Positions 34,110 to 45,052 of a stretch of 64,000 bases of DNA are shown here, in pieces. The position numbers and the translations under genes are program-made. The first letter of the stretch is position 1. Each line of letters starts with the position of its first letter. Location of the stretch: NCBI GenBank assembly GCA_008729055.1, contig SDUX01000004.1, positions 3,226,172 to 3,290,171 of the forward strand, given 5' to 3'. Origin of the DNA: Pyropia haitanensis. Taxonomy: Eukaryota; Rhodophyta; Bangiophyceae; Bangiales; Bangiaceae. The notes under the pieces are model-generated. The model did not search any database. It saw only the letters and a list, made by a program, of their open reading frames with translations, and had not been told where the DNA came from.

Positions 34110-34599
34110 GGTTGGGGGGGGGCCGCCGCGGCAGAGGGACGCGGGGAGACAGAGAAGGCAATGGGGACGATGGGTGGATGGGAGCAGTGGAGAGAGGGAG
34201 CAGAGAGTGGGGGGAGGAACCGGGTGGTAGACGGCGAGGTGGCCGGCTGGGGATGAGGGTGATGGAGGGGAGGGGTTGCGGAAGAGGGCGGGCAGGATAA
34301 GTGCGCGGGCGCGAAGGCGGCAGTGGAGGCCACGACACGATTGGTGCCTCCAGCTCGGCCGAGACGCAGTCATTTGCCAGATCTCGGTCGTGTCTGTGCA
34401 TCTCTGTTCATATTCAGGTACAAAAAGCCGTGTCCGCGAAAACACCATCGTATTTGGGGAAGACTCACGGACAGCGCGTTCCCAAAAGAACCTCCCAGGC
34501 CTTTGATGTAGGCGAAACCGCACATGCAGACCTATTTCACGCCTCGTGTCTGCTTGCGGTCGGCTGACGATACTCGCTGCTGTAGGTAGGGCTTGCGTT
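34110..34599. other. Intergenic, includes a low-GC patch
   Basis: Upstream region of the DUF1279 gene. 34330-34520 has near-balanced composition and no homopolymer runs. No gene is seen. Confidence 0.45.
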
Positions 34600-35460
34600 C
34601 CCCCACGGCACGCCCACGGCACGCCCAGGGGGATGCGCGCGAGGGTGGACGCAACCAGCGGCGGCGGCGGCGGCGACGACGGGGTCAGCGGCAGCGGCGA
34701 CGGCAGGGGGGGAGTGCACCCCCGGCCGCCGCCGCCGGCACCCCCGCCGCGCCCGCCGGCAACGGGCAACGGACATCGGGCTGCAGGCGCGCCCGCCCGC
34801 CGCTCGCCGACAGGGCGGCCGCCGCCGCCGCGGTCGCCGACGGCCATCGCGGCCGCCGCGGGCGCGCACGCCGCCGCCAGCAGCCCCGCCGCGGGGCGCC
34901 CGCCCCCGACCACGCACGCCACGGCGGCGGTCAGCGGGGCGGCGCGGCCAGCCGCCACCAGCTGCGCCGTGGCGCACAGCGCCGCCACCGTGGCGGCGGC
35001 CGTGTGTCGAGCGCCGTACCGTCGACGCTGCAGGCCACAGCGGCCTTGCCGCGCGCGCGTGTAGCCGGGACGGGCCCGCCGTTGGCCCGCGCGGTGACCA
35101 GACGGCCCATGCCGTCGACAAAGCGCGCGGCGGCGGCGGCCCGCCCGCCGAGCCGGGCCGCCGCCTCCCCCACGCCGACCGCTCCGCATCGACCGCGGCG
35201 GGAGAGGCGTCGCCGGCGGCGCGGCGGGCCGCCGCGACCGCCATCCACGGCCGCGGTGCGGGGGGCGCCGCGCCACCGGCGGCGGTGGGGGTGGCCGCCG
35301 CCACCGCAAACGCCGGGCCCGTCGCCCGCGCGGCGGGCGGCGGTCTCGGCCGCGTCGGTGGCCGCCACCGCTGCGGCCGACGGCGTGACCGCCGCCGCCG
35401 CGGCCGCCGCCGCCACGTCGGCGGTGGTGGTCCCGCCCGCATCGGCCGCGGCGGCGGCGG

Positions 35461-35492
<32 letters not shown>

Positions 35493-36330
35493 TCGTCGGC
35501 GTACGTCGGGCCGCTCGGGCGGCGGCGCCGCAGCGGCAGCGGCCGTCGCGTCTGACGCGGCGGCGAGCAAGCACCACCGCCGCCGCGGCGTCGTCGGCGC
35601 CCGCGCTGGAGGGCAGGCGGGTACCCGCCGACGCCGCCCCGCCGCGAGCAGCCGGCACGCAGACACGCGCGGCGGCGGCGCCGCGCGGCGCGGCCACCGC
35701 CGTTGGTCAACGCCGCACGCCGCCGCGGCGGTCGTGACCGCCGCCCGCTCCGAGTCGACGGGGTGGGGGAGATGCCCCGACGCCGCGTCGGGGGTGACCA
35801 CGCCCGCCGCCGCGACCGCCCCGACCTACGCGGCCGCCGTGTGGCGGCGGCGGACGGCGTGGACGGTGGCTCGCGCGGTTGGCCGCAGGCGCGACCGCCG
35901 CGCGGCGGGTGCACGTACCCGGGCAGGGGCGGCCACGACACGCACCGCGGAGCGGATCTGGGGAGCGGCGGCGTGGGGGATGCCGTCACCGTCGGCGCCG
36001 CCACCGTCGCCGGTAGCCGTGATCCACGCCTTTGCGCCAACCGCGTTGGCGGCGGCACCCACGGCGGCCTGAAACGCCAACGCCGCCGACGGCAGCGCGG
36101 CCTCCTCGTCTTTGGCCGCCGCCGCCGCCGGGTCGGCGGCGTCACCGGTGCATTCAGTGCCCCCCCTCATGCACTTCCTCCCCCGACACGGCGGGCGGCC
36201 GGCGGGCGCGCACCCCCCAGAAGCCCAACGACCAACCCGGCGGCGATCGCCACGTTCCCGCCAACGCGAGCAGCCGCCCGCCACAAACGCCAACAGCCGC
36301 ACGACAGCACGGCGGGCGGCAAGCGCCACC
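34600..36330 (-). other. Unresolved candidate gene region on the minus strand
   Basis: Parts of this GC-rich stretch read like a real Ala/Gly-rich protein on the minus strand: AALPSAALAFQAAVGAAAN followed by AVGAKAWITATGDGGG (about 36100-36000), RFVDGMGRLVTARANGGPV (about 35130-35070) and hydrophobic blocks such as LTAAVACVVGGGRPAAGLL and AAACAPAAAAMAVG (about 34940-34850). They lie in different frames, and I could not find donor/acceptor pairs or shift points joining them. It could be a membrane protein or simply open GC-rich noise. I recognise no family. Confidence 0.2.
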
Positions 36331-38014
36331 CCTCTGCGAGCACCAGGAACAGCTCGCCGCCAATGCCAGCGGCCAGTGCTCCTTCCCTGCCAACGCTAGC
36401 AGACGCCGGACGCCAACAGTGACGCAGAGCGGTCTCCCGTGATCTCCGCCGTCGGTGCGCGTCTCCCTGCGCGGTTGCCCTTGTCGATGCCGCTTCCACG
36501 CGGTCATTGCCGCGGCCCCCGCCGTCGATGCCGCTGCCCCGGCCGCCGATGCCGCTACCTCCGCCGTCGATGCTGCTGCCCCGTCCTTGTTGCCCCTGCT
36601 CCCGCCGTTGAAGCGGCTGCCCCCGCCGTCGCTTCGCCCCCCCCCGCCGCTGCTTCGGCAGCCCTCCCCGTCTCTTACGATGCCTCTGTCGTCTTCTCCG
36701 CTCACACCGTCATGACGCCGCCTCCCCTGCCGTTGACGTCAGTCCGCGGTCGATTCGAAGTCCGGACGTCTGGCGTGAACACCGACCCCCCCTCAGACCC
36801 GCTACAACGCAGAACCTGCCTCCACGACCCTCGTACACCCACAAGGCCCATCTTTCTACCGAAACAGATGGGGAAAGCGGCGTTCCTGGGCGCACCACCA
36901 GCCCAATAGGTTGCACAATCGCGCGACTTCAACCAACGTGCACTGGACCCCACTACCATGATGAAGACAGGTATCACACGAGAGAAAGTTTGGAGGAAGG
37001 CATTCCACAGATAAAATTACACTAATGTCACATTGGGCAGTTACATTATAAAATTTAATATAATCTTCACTTGTCAATACAATTAGACTGTACAAACCGA
37101 TGCGTGAACCGATTTATCTATCTTATTGCCAGCGGTGGTCGCGGTTCTGTCAGTGCCAGCACTGTATTTTGTGGCGATCCGGTCGACACGGCTCCCCCCC
37201 ACAGCGATACGGATGGACGCGCCCCGGCGCGGCGTACGCTCGCCGCGCGTGCCCGCAAAGCCCGCTGGCCACCCCGCCGCGGCCGCCCCGCCGCGCGGCC
37301 AACCGCCGCCGCCGCGTGGCCGCCGGCGCCCTCGCCGCGCGCGCGCCGGGCCGCCGCGGCCGCCATTGGCGCCCCCGCGCCGCCGACGCCGCCGACGCGT
37401 CGGCGGGTGCCACCTGTTGGGGGGGGCGCGGCAGCGGAGCGCAGCGCGTTTGGGGGGGCGGGGCGGGGGCGTGCGCTCTCGCCCTTGCCAGCGTGCCGCG
37501 CCCGCCCACCCACCGCCCGCCGGCGGCGGCCGTCGGCGGGCCGCGCGGCCGCGGCGACGCACCGCCGCCGCCCGCGCGCCGTCGCGCCCGCGGTGGGGGG
37601 GGTGTCGACGGGCCGAGTCGCGGCTGCGACGCTGCCCCCCCCCGCCCACGGGCTCGCGTGGTGACCTCGCCGCCACTTTCCCCACCCACCGCTCCTCCCC
37701 ACCTCTTTTTCCCACGTCCTTGCCCACCCCTTTCCTCTGGCACGCCGCCTCGCCCCTTCCCCGCTCGCCACCCCCCCCCCCGCGCGTGCCCTGGCGGTTC
37801 GGTGGTTTTTTGGTTTCTCCCTCGCCTCCTCCTTTTTTTTTTCTTTTTTTTTTCCTCTTCGCTTCTTCTCCTTTTGTCATCAACGGGGCGGCTGCGCCGG
37901 CGGCCGCGTCGGTGACCGCCCACCCCCGTGGGCGTGCGCGCCCGCGCGCCCCCCCCCGGGGCGGGCGGGCGGGCGGGCGGGCGGGGCGGCGGCGGCGGTG
38001 GGGGGCGCCGCCGC
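36331..38014. other. Intergenic region with AT-rich core
   Basis: Contains an 18-bp-type coding-like minisatellite near 36510-36600 (PAVDAAA-type repeats on the + strand). 36890-37160 is the most AT-rich sequence of the window, including a TATAAAATTTAATATAATC stretch at about 37045. 37160-38014 returns to GC-rich low complexity with T runs near 37829-37852. No gene is supported. Confidence 0.5.
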
Positions 38015-38158
38015 ATGGAGCCGACGCCGTCGCAGGAGGCGGCCGCCGCGGTCGCGGCCGCCGCCGCCGCCGCCGCCGTGTCGGGCGGCCGCCCGCCGTC
38101 GCACGCCGGTGGGGGGGGTGGGGGGGGGGGGGGGGGCGCTCCGACGGCAGCGCCCGCA

Positions 38159-38210
<52 letters not shown>

Positions 38211-38588
38211 CGCGCCCGGCGCCGACGGGGGCGGCGGCGGCGGCGGTGGTGGTGGCGGCGGGGGGGCGGGGGGGGGGTGCTCGACACCCTCGGCTATGAG
38301 CTGCCACCGGGGATGCGCGGGGGAGGGGGGATGGGCGGCATGGGGGGGGGGGGTGCCCGCCCGCCGGGAGCCGAAGGGGGGGGGGGGGACACCCAGAGGC
38401 GGCGCACTCCTACTACCTGCAAGCGCTGGCGGGAGGGGGGGCGCCCGCCGCGGGTCGGGGCGTCATGGGTGGCGGCGGCGGCGGTGGTGGTGGTGGCGGT
38501 GGTGGCGGTGGGGGCCCCCGGGGGGGCGGCGGCCCGCACGGCCCGCCCGGCCCGCCCGGCCCGAGCCTCCACCAGCTGCAGGCGTCGG

Positions 38589-38622
<34 letters not shown>

Positions 38623-38897
38623 CGCGGCGGAGCCGCCGCCGTACGCGGCGCCCGGTTCGCGGCAGGGGGGCTTTGCCGCCGCCGCGGCGGCGGCGCCGTA
38701 CGCGGGCGCGGCGGGTGGGCGGGCGGCGCAGCAGGCGCGGCTGCTGCAGCTGCGGCAGCAGCAGGGGATGGCGGCGGCCGCGGCGGCCGCTCGCCAGCAG
38801 CAGCACCCGCAGCAGCAGCAGCACCAACAGCAGATGCACCCACAGCAGCAGCAGCACCCGATGCACCCATCGCAACAGCAGCAGCAGCAGCAACAGC

Positions 38898-38937
<40 letters not shown>

Positions 38938-39227
38938 GCAGCAGCAGCAGCATCAGCAGCAGCAGCAACAGCAGCAACACCCCTACCACCACCCGTCGGC
39001 GCAGCAGCAGGGGCTCCCGTATCACCCTCACACCCAACACCCGGCGGCGTCGCCGCCCACCCACCTGCGGTCGCACCCGCCGGTACCGGCGGCCGGCGCG
39101 TCGCCGCACGCGGGGCTCCTTCCGCCGCACCCGTCCACGCTCGCGACGCCGTCGCAGCCGTACCGCCACCCGCCACAGCCGTACGGCGTGCCGGGGATGC
39201 CACCGTCCATGGCGGCCGGCGGCAGCA

Positions 39228-39264
<37 letters not shown>

Positions 39265-41063
39265 CGGCGGTGCATCGTCCCCGTCGGTGGGGCCCCCGCT
39301 GGGCGGTCTTGGCGGTGGCGGGGGGGGGCTGGGCGCCGGCGGTGGCGCCGGCGGGCTGCCGAATGGCGAGGCCGGTGCATTTGGCGGCGGTATGGGCCTG
39401 GGCGGGGGGGGGGGGGGGGGGCACCCGCCACGACCGCCGCCGGGCGCTCCGCCGCTGCCGGGACGGCCGTATCCCCACGGTCGGGGCGGCGGCGTCGGTG
39501 GCGGCGGCGGCGGTGGCGGCGTTGGCGTCGGAGGGGGGGAGCTTGGGCCCGCAGCAACCGCCGCTGCGGCTTCTGCCGCCGCCGCTGCTGCCGCCGCTGC
39601 GGCCGCGGCAGGGGGTGGCGGCGGCGCTGGCCGGGGTGGCGTACCGGGTGGCGGCGGCAGTGGTCCGGCGAGCGGCCCCGCCGCCGGCGCCGGCCGTGGC
39701 GCGCCCGGCCCGCTGCCCGCCGGCTTCCCCGTCGGGGACCCCTCCGAGGTGGACGACTACGCCGCCCGCTCGCCGATTGTGCAGATGATTGGCGTCGGGG
39801 ACTGCGTGGCGCGGCTGATCAAGCTGTCTGAGGAGCGGCGGCGGCTGGCGCAGGTGTCCCCGACCGTCCCCGTCTCGTGGTGGCGCCGGTTCGTGGCGGA
39901 CTTTTTTGCGCCGTCGGCGCTGCTGCTGTACGACGCGCTGAGCAGCTCGGCGCCGCCGGGCGGGGCGGGCGGCGGGTCGGGAGCGTCCCGGCCGGGGGGG
40001 GTGCGGGGGGCGGGGGGGGTGCCGCCGGCGCCAGCGGCGACGGTGATGGCGGCGGCGACGCCGGCGGCGGGCCGGGACTGGGCGGCGCGGCGGGCGCGTC
40101 GGCAGATGGGGCACCGCCGGTGCGGTCGCTGTCGTTGCAGCTGCGCGCGGAAGGCTACGCCCGCCTCCTGCGGGCCCGCTTTTCCGGCGTTGGCGGCATC
40201 AAGGACGAGCGGCTGCTGCTGGAGAACCCGTGCGAGTTCCTCCTCCAGTCGGGCGTCATTGTCGTCGACTGCCCGCGCGCGATATTCCTCTCTGAGTACG
40301 CGTCGTCGCGGGTGCACTCGGAAGGCCACCTCCGCGTGTCGTTTGCGGCGCTGGACCGCAAGATTGTGTGCTGGGAGTTCTCGTCGCGCTCCCACGTGGA
40401 GCTCCTCGACCGGTCGACGCTGACGCCGGGCGCGCCGCTGCCGCCGTCGGCGGTGTGCGCGTTTGGCCACAGCCCGGCGCTGACGCGGCTGATGCTCACG
40501 TCCGAGGCGGTGCTCAAGCTCCGCCGCCGGATGGTGGCGAGCATCACCGCGCTCCGCGCGGCGGGGCGGCTCGACCCGGCGGCGCTGTTTGATGTCGCCG
40601 GCCGGGGGGGGACCGCCCGCCCCCGTCTGACGGGAGCCACTCGCTGCAGACGGGGGAGCACCCGCCGGCGGGGGGGGGGGGGGGGGGGGGAGCAGGAGGG
40701 GGGGGGGGGGGCAGCAGGGCTCGGCGGCGGCAGCGGTGCTGGTGGCGGCGGTGCTGGCGCTGGGGGTGGTGGCGGTGGCGGCGGTGCTGGCGGCGGCGGT
40801 GGCGGCGGTGGCGGCCCTGGGGACAGGGGTGCTGGTGGCGGCAGCGCGGGGGAGCTCCCGCCGTTTTCCCCCTCCCAAGGCTCAGAGGGCTCCCGCCCGC
40901 CGCCGACGGCGGTCATGCCGTCAGCGGGCCTCGAGTTTGCGGGCGCCAGCGCGCTGACGCTGTCCGCGGGGCGGCCCAACGGGTACGGCGCGAGCGACGA
41001 CGGTGGCGGCAGCGGCCGCATGGGTGGGGGGATGGTGGGGGGGGGGCTGTGAGCGGCGGCGGT

Positions 41064-41094
<31 letters not shown>

Positions 41095-42497
41095 GCAGCA
41101 ACGGCGGGGCTGGCGCCCGTGCCGCCTGGGCTGCTTCCGCGGCCGCGCTGGTGGCGGCTGCCGCGACGGGCGCACCCGGGGTGCCGGCCTATGGAGGTGG
41201 CGCGGTACCAAACGGGCGCTACGGTGGCGTCCCGTCGGGGCTGCCGCCTGCCGGCAGCGGCAACGCGGCGCTGGCAGAGCAGGTTCGCGCGTCGCCCGAC
41301 ATGCGCCAGGCCGTCCTGCACGCCCAAGCGCGGCAGCAGCAGCAGCACCGGCAGCAGCAGCTGCTGCAGCAGCAGCAGCAGGCGCCACAGCAGCAAGCGC
41401 AACAACAACAACATCAACATCAACTGCAGCAGCTGCTGCAGCAGCAGCGGCAACAGCAGCTGCACCACCATCAACAACAACTGTTGCAACAACAGATGCT
41501 GCCGCCAGAGCAGCAGCAGCAGCTACACGCTGCGTCGGCAGCCTTGGCGGGTCAATCACTGCCACAGCAGCGGGCAGCGGCGGCGGCGGCGGCGGCGGCC
41601 GCTGCCGCCGCCGCCGCCGCGACCGGCGGCTCGCGGCAGCGGCCGCCCGACTATCCCGCCGCGTACGGGCGCGGTGCGGGCTTCCCCCCCGCCGGCCCCG
41701 TGTCGGCTTATGGACAGGCGCTCCCCTCCGGGGTCAGCGCCGGCGGCGGCCGTGCCGGCCGGCCGGCGGGCTCCTCCATCGGCGCCGGCGGCGTGCCGCC
41801 CGCCGCTCGCCCGGGCGTGGCGACGGCCGCGGCGGCTGCGGCGGCGGCGGGCGGGGCGTACGCGGCCGGCGGGCTGGCGCACGCGCCGACCGCGGCGGCG
41901 CTGCCGCCAAAGTCCCCCGCGTCGGGGGTGTCCCCCCGCCACGCACCGTCGCCAAGGGCGTCGGCACGCGCTGCCGACGATGGCGGCGGCGGCGGCGGCG
42001 GCGGTGGTGGTGGCGGTGGCGGTGGCGCGGGCGGCGGCAGGGGGGGAGGGGGGGTGGGGGTGGCCGCTGGGGGTGGCGGCCCGCCCCCCCGCGGCGCGCT
42101 GCCCCCGTCCGCGGCGCTTGCCAACATGACCACCGCGGCGGCGGCGGCGGCGGCGGCGGCGCGCGCGGCGGCGACGCGGAAAAAAGACGGGCTCGACGGC
42201 GGTGGCGCCGGCGGCGCCGGGCCTGGGGCCGGCCTTGGCGCACCGGCCGGCGGCGTGGCGGCCGACGCGGCCGGCGGGGAGTCGCAGAGCCGGAGCCCCA
42301 TCTCGGCGAGCGCGTCGACGACGACGACGACCACCGCGGCGGTGGCGGCGGCGGCGGCGGCGCCCCCCCCCCCCCCGGCACCCACTAGCGGGGGCGCGCC
42401 CCCACCCCCCCAGCACCACCCCCGCCCCTCCCTTCCCCCCACGGCCGCCCGGTGGGGAGGCGTCGCCCGCGGGGGGAGGCGCCGGGGGCGGCAGTGT

Positions 42498-42556
<59 letters not shown>

Positions 42557-42734
42557 GGGGCGGCGGCGGGCGCCCTCCCCCCCCCCCCCCCCCCCCACGC
42601 ACCCGTCCACCGCCACCGCCAGCGCCGTGTCGGGCGCGTCGGCGGGGAGCGGCCGCAAGCGCGGGTCCCCCGCGTCGACCCGCTCCGCCCGCGCCGGCGG
42701 CAGCGGCCCGGCGGCGGCCGTGTCGCCTGCCGCG

Positions 42735-42765
<31 letters not shown>

Positions 42766-42981
42766 CGGGGGGGGGGGGGGGGGCGCGCCGGCCAAGCGCC
42801 GCCGCACCGCGCCGCGGCCGCGTGACCCGCACGGCGCGTCGCCGGGCCGCGGGGGGGGGGGGGGGTTGGCTGCTGCTGCGGCTGCTGCCGCCGCCGCCGC
42901 CCCGCCGGGAGTGGGGGGGGGGGAGGCGGGGGGGGGGGGGAGCTCGGTATGGGGCCCGGCCGTACTGTCGTGGACGATTAA
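38015..42981 (+). CDS. LDB/SEUSS-type transcriptional adaptor with polyQ
   Basis: Transcriptional co-regulator of the LIM-domain-binding family (animal LDB/CLIM, plant SEUSS), which dimerises and bridges DNA-binding factors and corepressors. The conserved core lies at about 39850-40480: VSWWRRFVADFFAPSALLLY (SEUSS: F-W-R-K-F-V-x-E-Y-F-A-P), a frame change, LRAEGYARLLRARF, KDERLLLENPCEFLL, VIVVDCPRAIFLSEYASS, SEGHLRVSFAALDRKIVCWE followed by F-S-S-R-S-HVELLDR (SEUSS: L-R-I-V-F-x-x-D-L-K-I-x-SWEF-C-x-R-x-HEEL), then VLKLRRRMVASITAL. Before it are Ala runs, a Gln/His-rich segment (38790-39010) and Gly/Pro stretches; after it a second Gln-rich segment (41330-41530), Ala and Gly runs, and a basic cluster PAKRRRTAPRPR (about 42786) that could be a nuclear signal. 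The reading changes frame repeatedly in G runs. ATG 38015 (GCATGGAG) is the probable start; GRTVVDD followed by TAA at 42979 is the best end. Confidence 0.75.
38869..38985. repeat. CAA/CAG repeat encoding polyQ
   Basis: A CAG block, then about a dozen CAA codons in a row, then CAG with one CAT, giving more than 30 Gln with an occasional His. The mix of CAA and CAG would stabilise the tract against slippage compared with pure CAG. Confidence 0.85.
41334..41525. repeat. Second CAG/CAA-rich segment
   Basis: Imperfect CAG and CAA clusters encode Q-rich sequence interspersed with L, H, R and A (for example QQLLQQQQQAPQQQAQ) downstream of the adaptor core domain. Confidence 0.8.
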
Positions 42982-43873
42982 AGTGGGCGCGGGGGGGGGG
43001 GGGGGGGGGGGGGTGGGGGTGGCGGGATGGGGAGAGGGTGGACTCGGCCACGGGAGGGGGAGGGGGCTGCGAGGGCAGAGACGGGGGACGGGGGATGGGG
43101 GATGGGTAGGGCGGGGAAGGAGGGGAGAGCCTGGTGGCTGGAAAGGGGGAGCGCGCCGTGCCGCGCGGCGCGGCGTGGCCGGCGCAGTGCGTGGCGGCCG
43201 TGGTGCTTTTTCTGTGTCTGGTTTGGTGCGTAGGGTCGGGCACTGCCCCGGCTGCCGCCTTGCACGAGGCGGCCTGCGTGGGGGGAAGCGGCCGACGACG
43301 CGGCCGACGCGGAGGGCGGGAGGCCGGGCCAATGGCGGCGGCCAGCGCGTGCGTAGACTCCCCGCCGCAGCAGATCCTGGACAATGTGGAGAATAAAAAC
43401 GACACCCGCAGCACTCTTTCTTTTCGATACGGACGTGCATGTCAAGACTGCTCACGATAGGATATCCTCTTGGACCAATCACACGCTCTGCATCCTGTAC
43501 AGGAAACGCCGCCAACTTCCACGCGATGGCCCCATCAATCGGAATACCTTGGCACACAGCGCGGTAGGCTACTGTGTACCCGAACACGCGGTGCATGCTC
43601 GCGTGCGTGGGGTCGCGCGCGCCGCCCAAGCCCAGTCGGGGGGCCACGTGGGCGTGGCGGCACCGCTGCCAACAGGTGTCTGTTGTCCTCCTCCTTCCCC
43701 CCCCCTCGCCCCACACGCCCTGTTCTTGTCAAGGGTGGTTTGGTGCACCAGCGCATGCCGGGGACGTCCTCACCTTCTATCCAGCGTCCCTGCTCTTGTC
43801 GTTGCCCCTTGTGTGTACGTCCCCTGCATGAATCGTACTGCCCGCGCCCCCCCCCCCCCCACGCCCCCTCCCG
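42982..43873. other. Intergenic region with low-GC patch
   Basis: 42982-43380 is G-rich (G run near 42990-43012). 43380-43570 has near-balanced composition. On the minus strand the patch reads GIPIDGAIAWKLAAFPVQDA, which is protein-like but has no identified partner exons. It is probably the promoter of the 4-TM/UBA gene. Confidence 0.45.
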
Positions 43874-45052
43874 ATGACGACCCGCCGGCTGACCCGCCAC
43901 CTCCGCCACCGCACCCTCTCCTCGTCAGCCTTTTCCTCCCTGCTGCTCGTCGCCGTGTCGGTCACCTTCTTCCTCCTCGAGACCCTCCGCGTGGGTGGCT
44001 ACTTCTTCCTCCCCGCCGACCCCGACCCCGCGCCGCGCCGCCTCTTCCTCTCCCTGTCGGCCGTCTCGTGGCCGCTGCTACTCACCTCCGCCGCGTGCCT
44101 CTGCCTCGTATCCCAAACGAGCACCCGGTCGGGGGCGGTCGTCGTTGGCACCGACGGCGTCCGCCGCTTTTACGTGTCGGGGCCGGGCCTGACGGGGCTG
44201 CTGCTCTTCTTCCTATGGGCCGCCGCGGGCGCGGGCCTCGTCACCGCCGCGGACGTGTACCTGATTATCGGCTCGCGGGCGCGGTGGGCGGCGGCGGGCC
44301 GATCGTCGTGGCCGGCCATGATCGCGGGCGGCATCTCGGCCGCGCTCGCGGGGTGGACCGCCGCCACGGCGGTGTGGCACGCCGTGTTGGCGGGGCGGGA
44401 CTTTGCAGCACCGACGACGGAGATACAAATGCCGCGCGACGCGGAAGCGGGGGGGGGCGGGGGCGGGGGCGGGGGCGGGGGGGACGCCTGGGCCAACGAC
44501 CCGTATGCCGGGGGGGGCGCCTATGGCGGCTGGCCGCCGGGCGCCGCGCCGCCACTCGGCGCCCGCCCACCGCTCGCGCCAGACGGCGCGTACGCGGCGG
44601 CTCCGGCGCCGACACCGCCGCCGCCCGGTGGGTACTTTGACGTCGGCCGCGGCGCGCACCACGCGTTTGGCGCGCCGGGCGCGGCGGTCGTGGCGCCGCC
44701 AGCGGGGTGGGCGGCGGCGGGCGCGCCACCGTCGGGCCCGACCGGCCCCGTGGCGGGCGCGCCCTACGTGCCGCCGCCGGCGGCGGGCGTCCCGCCACAC
44801 GCCCCGCCGCCCGACGGCAGCGGCGGCGGCGGCTACCCGGCCGCGGCGGTATCAGGCGCGGCCGTGGACGCGGACGCGGCGCACGCGGCGGGGGTGGCGG
44901 CGCAGGCGCGGGCGCACCGGCTGGCGGCGTGCGTGGCGACGTGTGTGGGCATGGGCTTTGACGTTGGCGCCGCGCGGCTGGCGGCCGACGCGACCGACGG
45001 GGACGTGTCGGCGGCGGTGGCGCAGCTGCTCGCCGCGCAGGGCGGGGGGTAG
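43874..45052 (+). CDS. Four-TM protein with C-terminal UBA domain
   Basis: Uninterrupted 392-residue reading frame with ATG at 43874, one of the few genes here needing no frame correction. Four hydrophobic helices lie at about residues 20-40, 57-80, 106-132 and 147-174, and the N-terminus is basic (MTTRRLTRHLRHR). Between helices 2 and 3 is a short hydrophilic loop ending VRRFYVSG. Residues 180-345 are Gly/Pro/Ala-rich with Tyr, likely disordered and cytosolic. The C-terminus (about 348-389) reads CVGMGFDVGAARLAADATDG then DVSAAVAQLLA. This matches a ubiquitin-associated (UBA) domain: the M-G-F loop, A-x-x-A-L/R-x-A, D-G-D-V and x-A-V-x-x-L-L. The combination suggests a membrane-anchored ubiquitin reader, for example in ER-associated degradation or trafficking, but that role is inference. 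I do not recognise the four-helix part as a named family. Confidence 0.75.
   Translation: MTTRRLTRHLRHRTLSSSAFSSLLLVAVSVTFFLLETLRVGGYFFLPADPDPAPRRLFLSLSAVSWPLLLTSAACLCLVSQTSTRSGAVVVGTDGVRRFYVSGPGLTGLLLFFLWAAAGAGLVTAADVYLIIGSRARWAAAGRSSWPAMIAGGISAALAGWTAATAVWHAVLAGRDFAAPTTEIQMPRDAEAGGGGGGGGGGGDAWANDPYAGGGAYGGWPPGAAPPLGARPPLAPDGAYAAAPAPTPPPPGGYFDVGRGAHHAFGAPGAAVVAPPAGWAAAGAPPSGPTGPVAGAPYVPPPAAGVPPHAPPPDGSGGGGYPAAAVSGAAVDADAAHAAGVAAQARAHRLAACVATCVGMGFDVGAARLAADATDGDVSAAVAQLLAAQGGG

Noticed and set aside
36439..36909. + ORF of 156 codons with PAVDAAA-type repeats
   Set aside because: It is a minisatellite translated by chance; the flanking residues show no domain and it starts at a non-ATG codon.
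42385..43716. Long minus-strand ORF including GIPIDGAIAWKLAAFP near 43520
   Set aside because: Most of it lies opposite the SEUSS-like gene and is Pro/Arg noise; the protein-like part is confined to a 200-bp low-GC patch.
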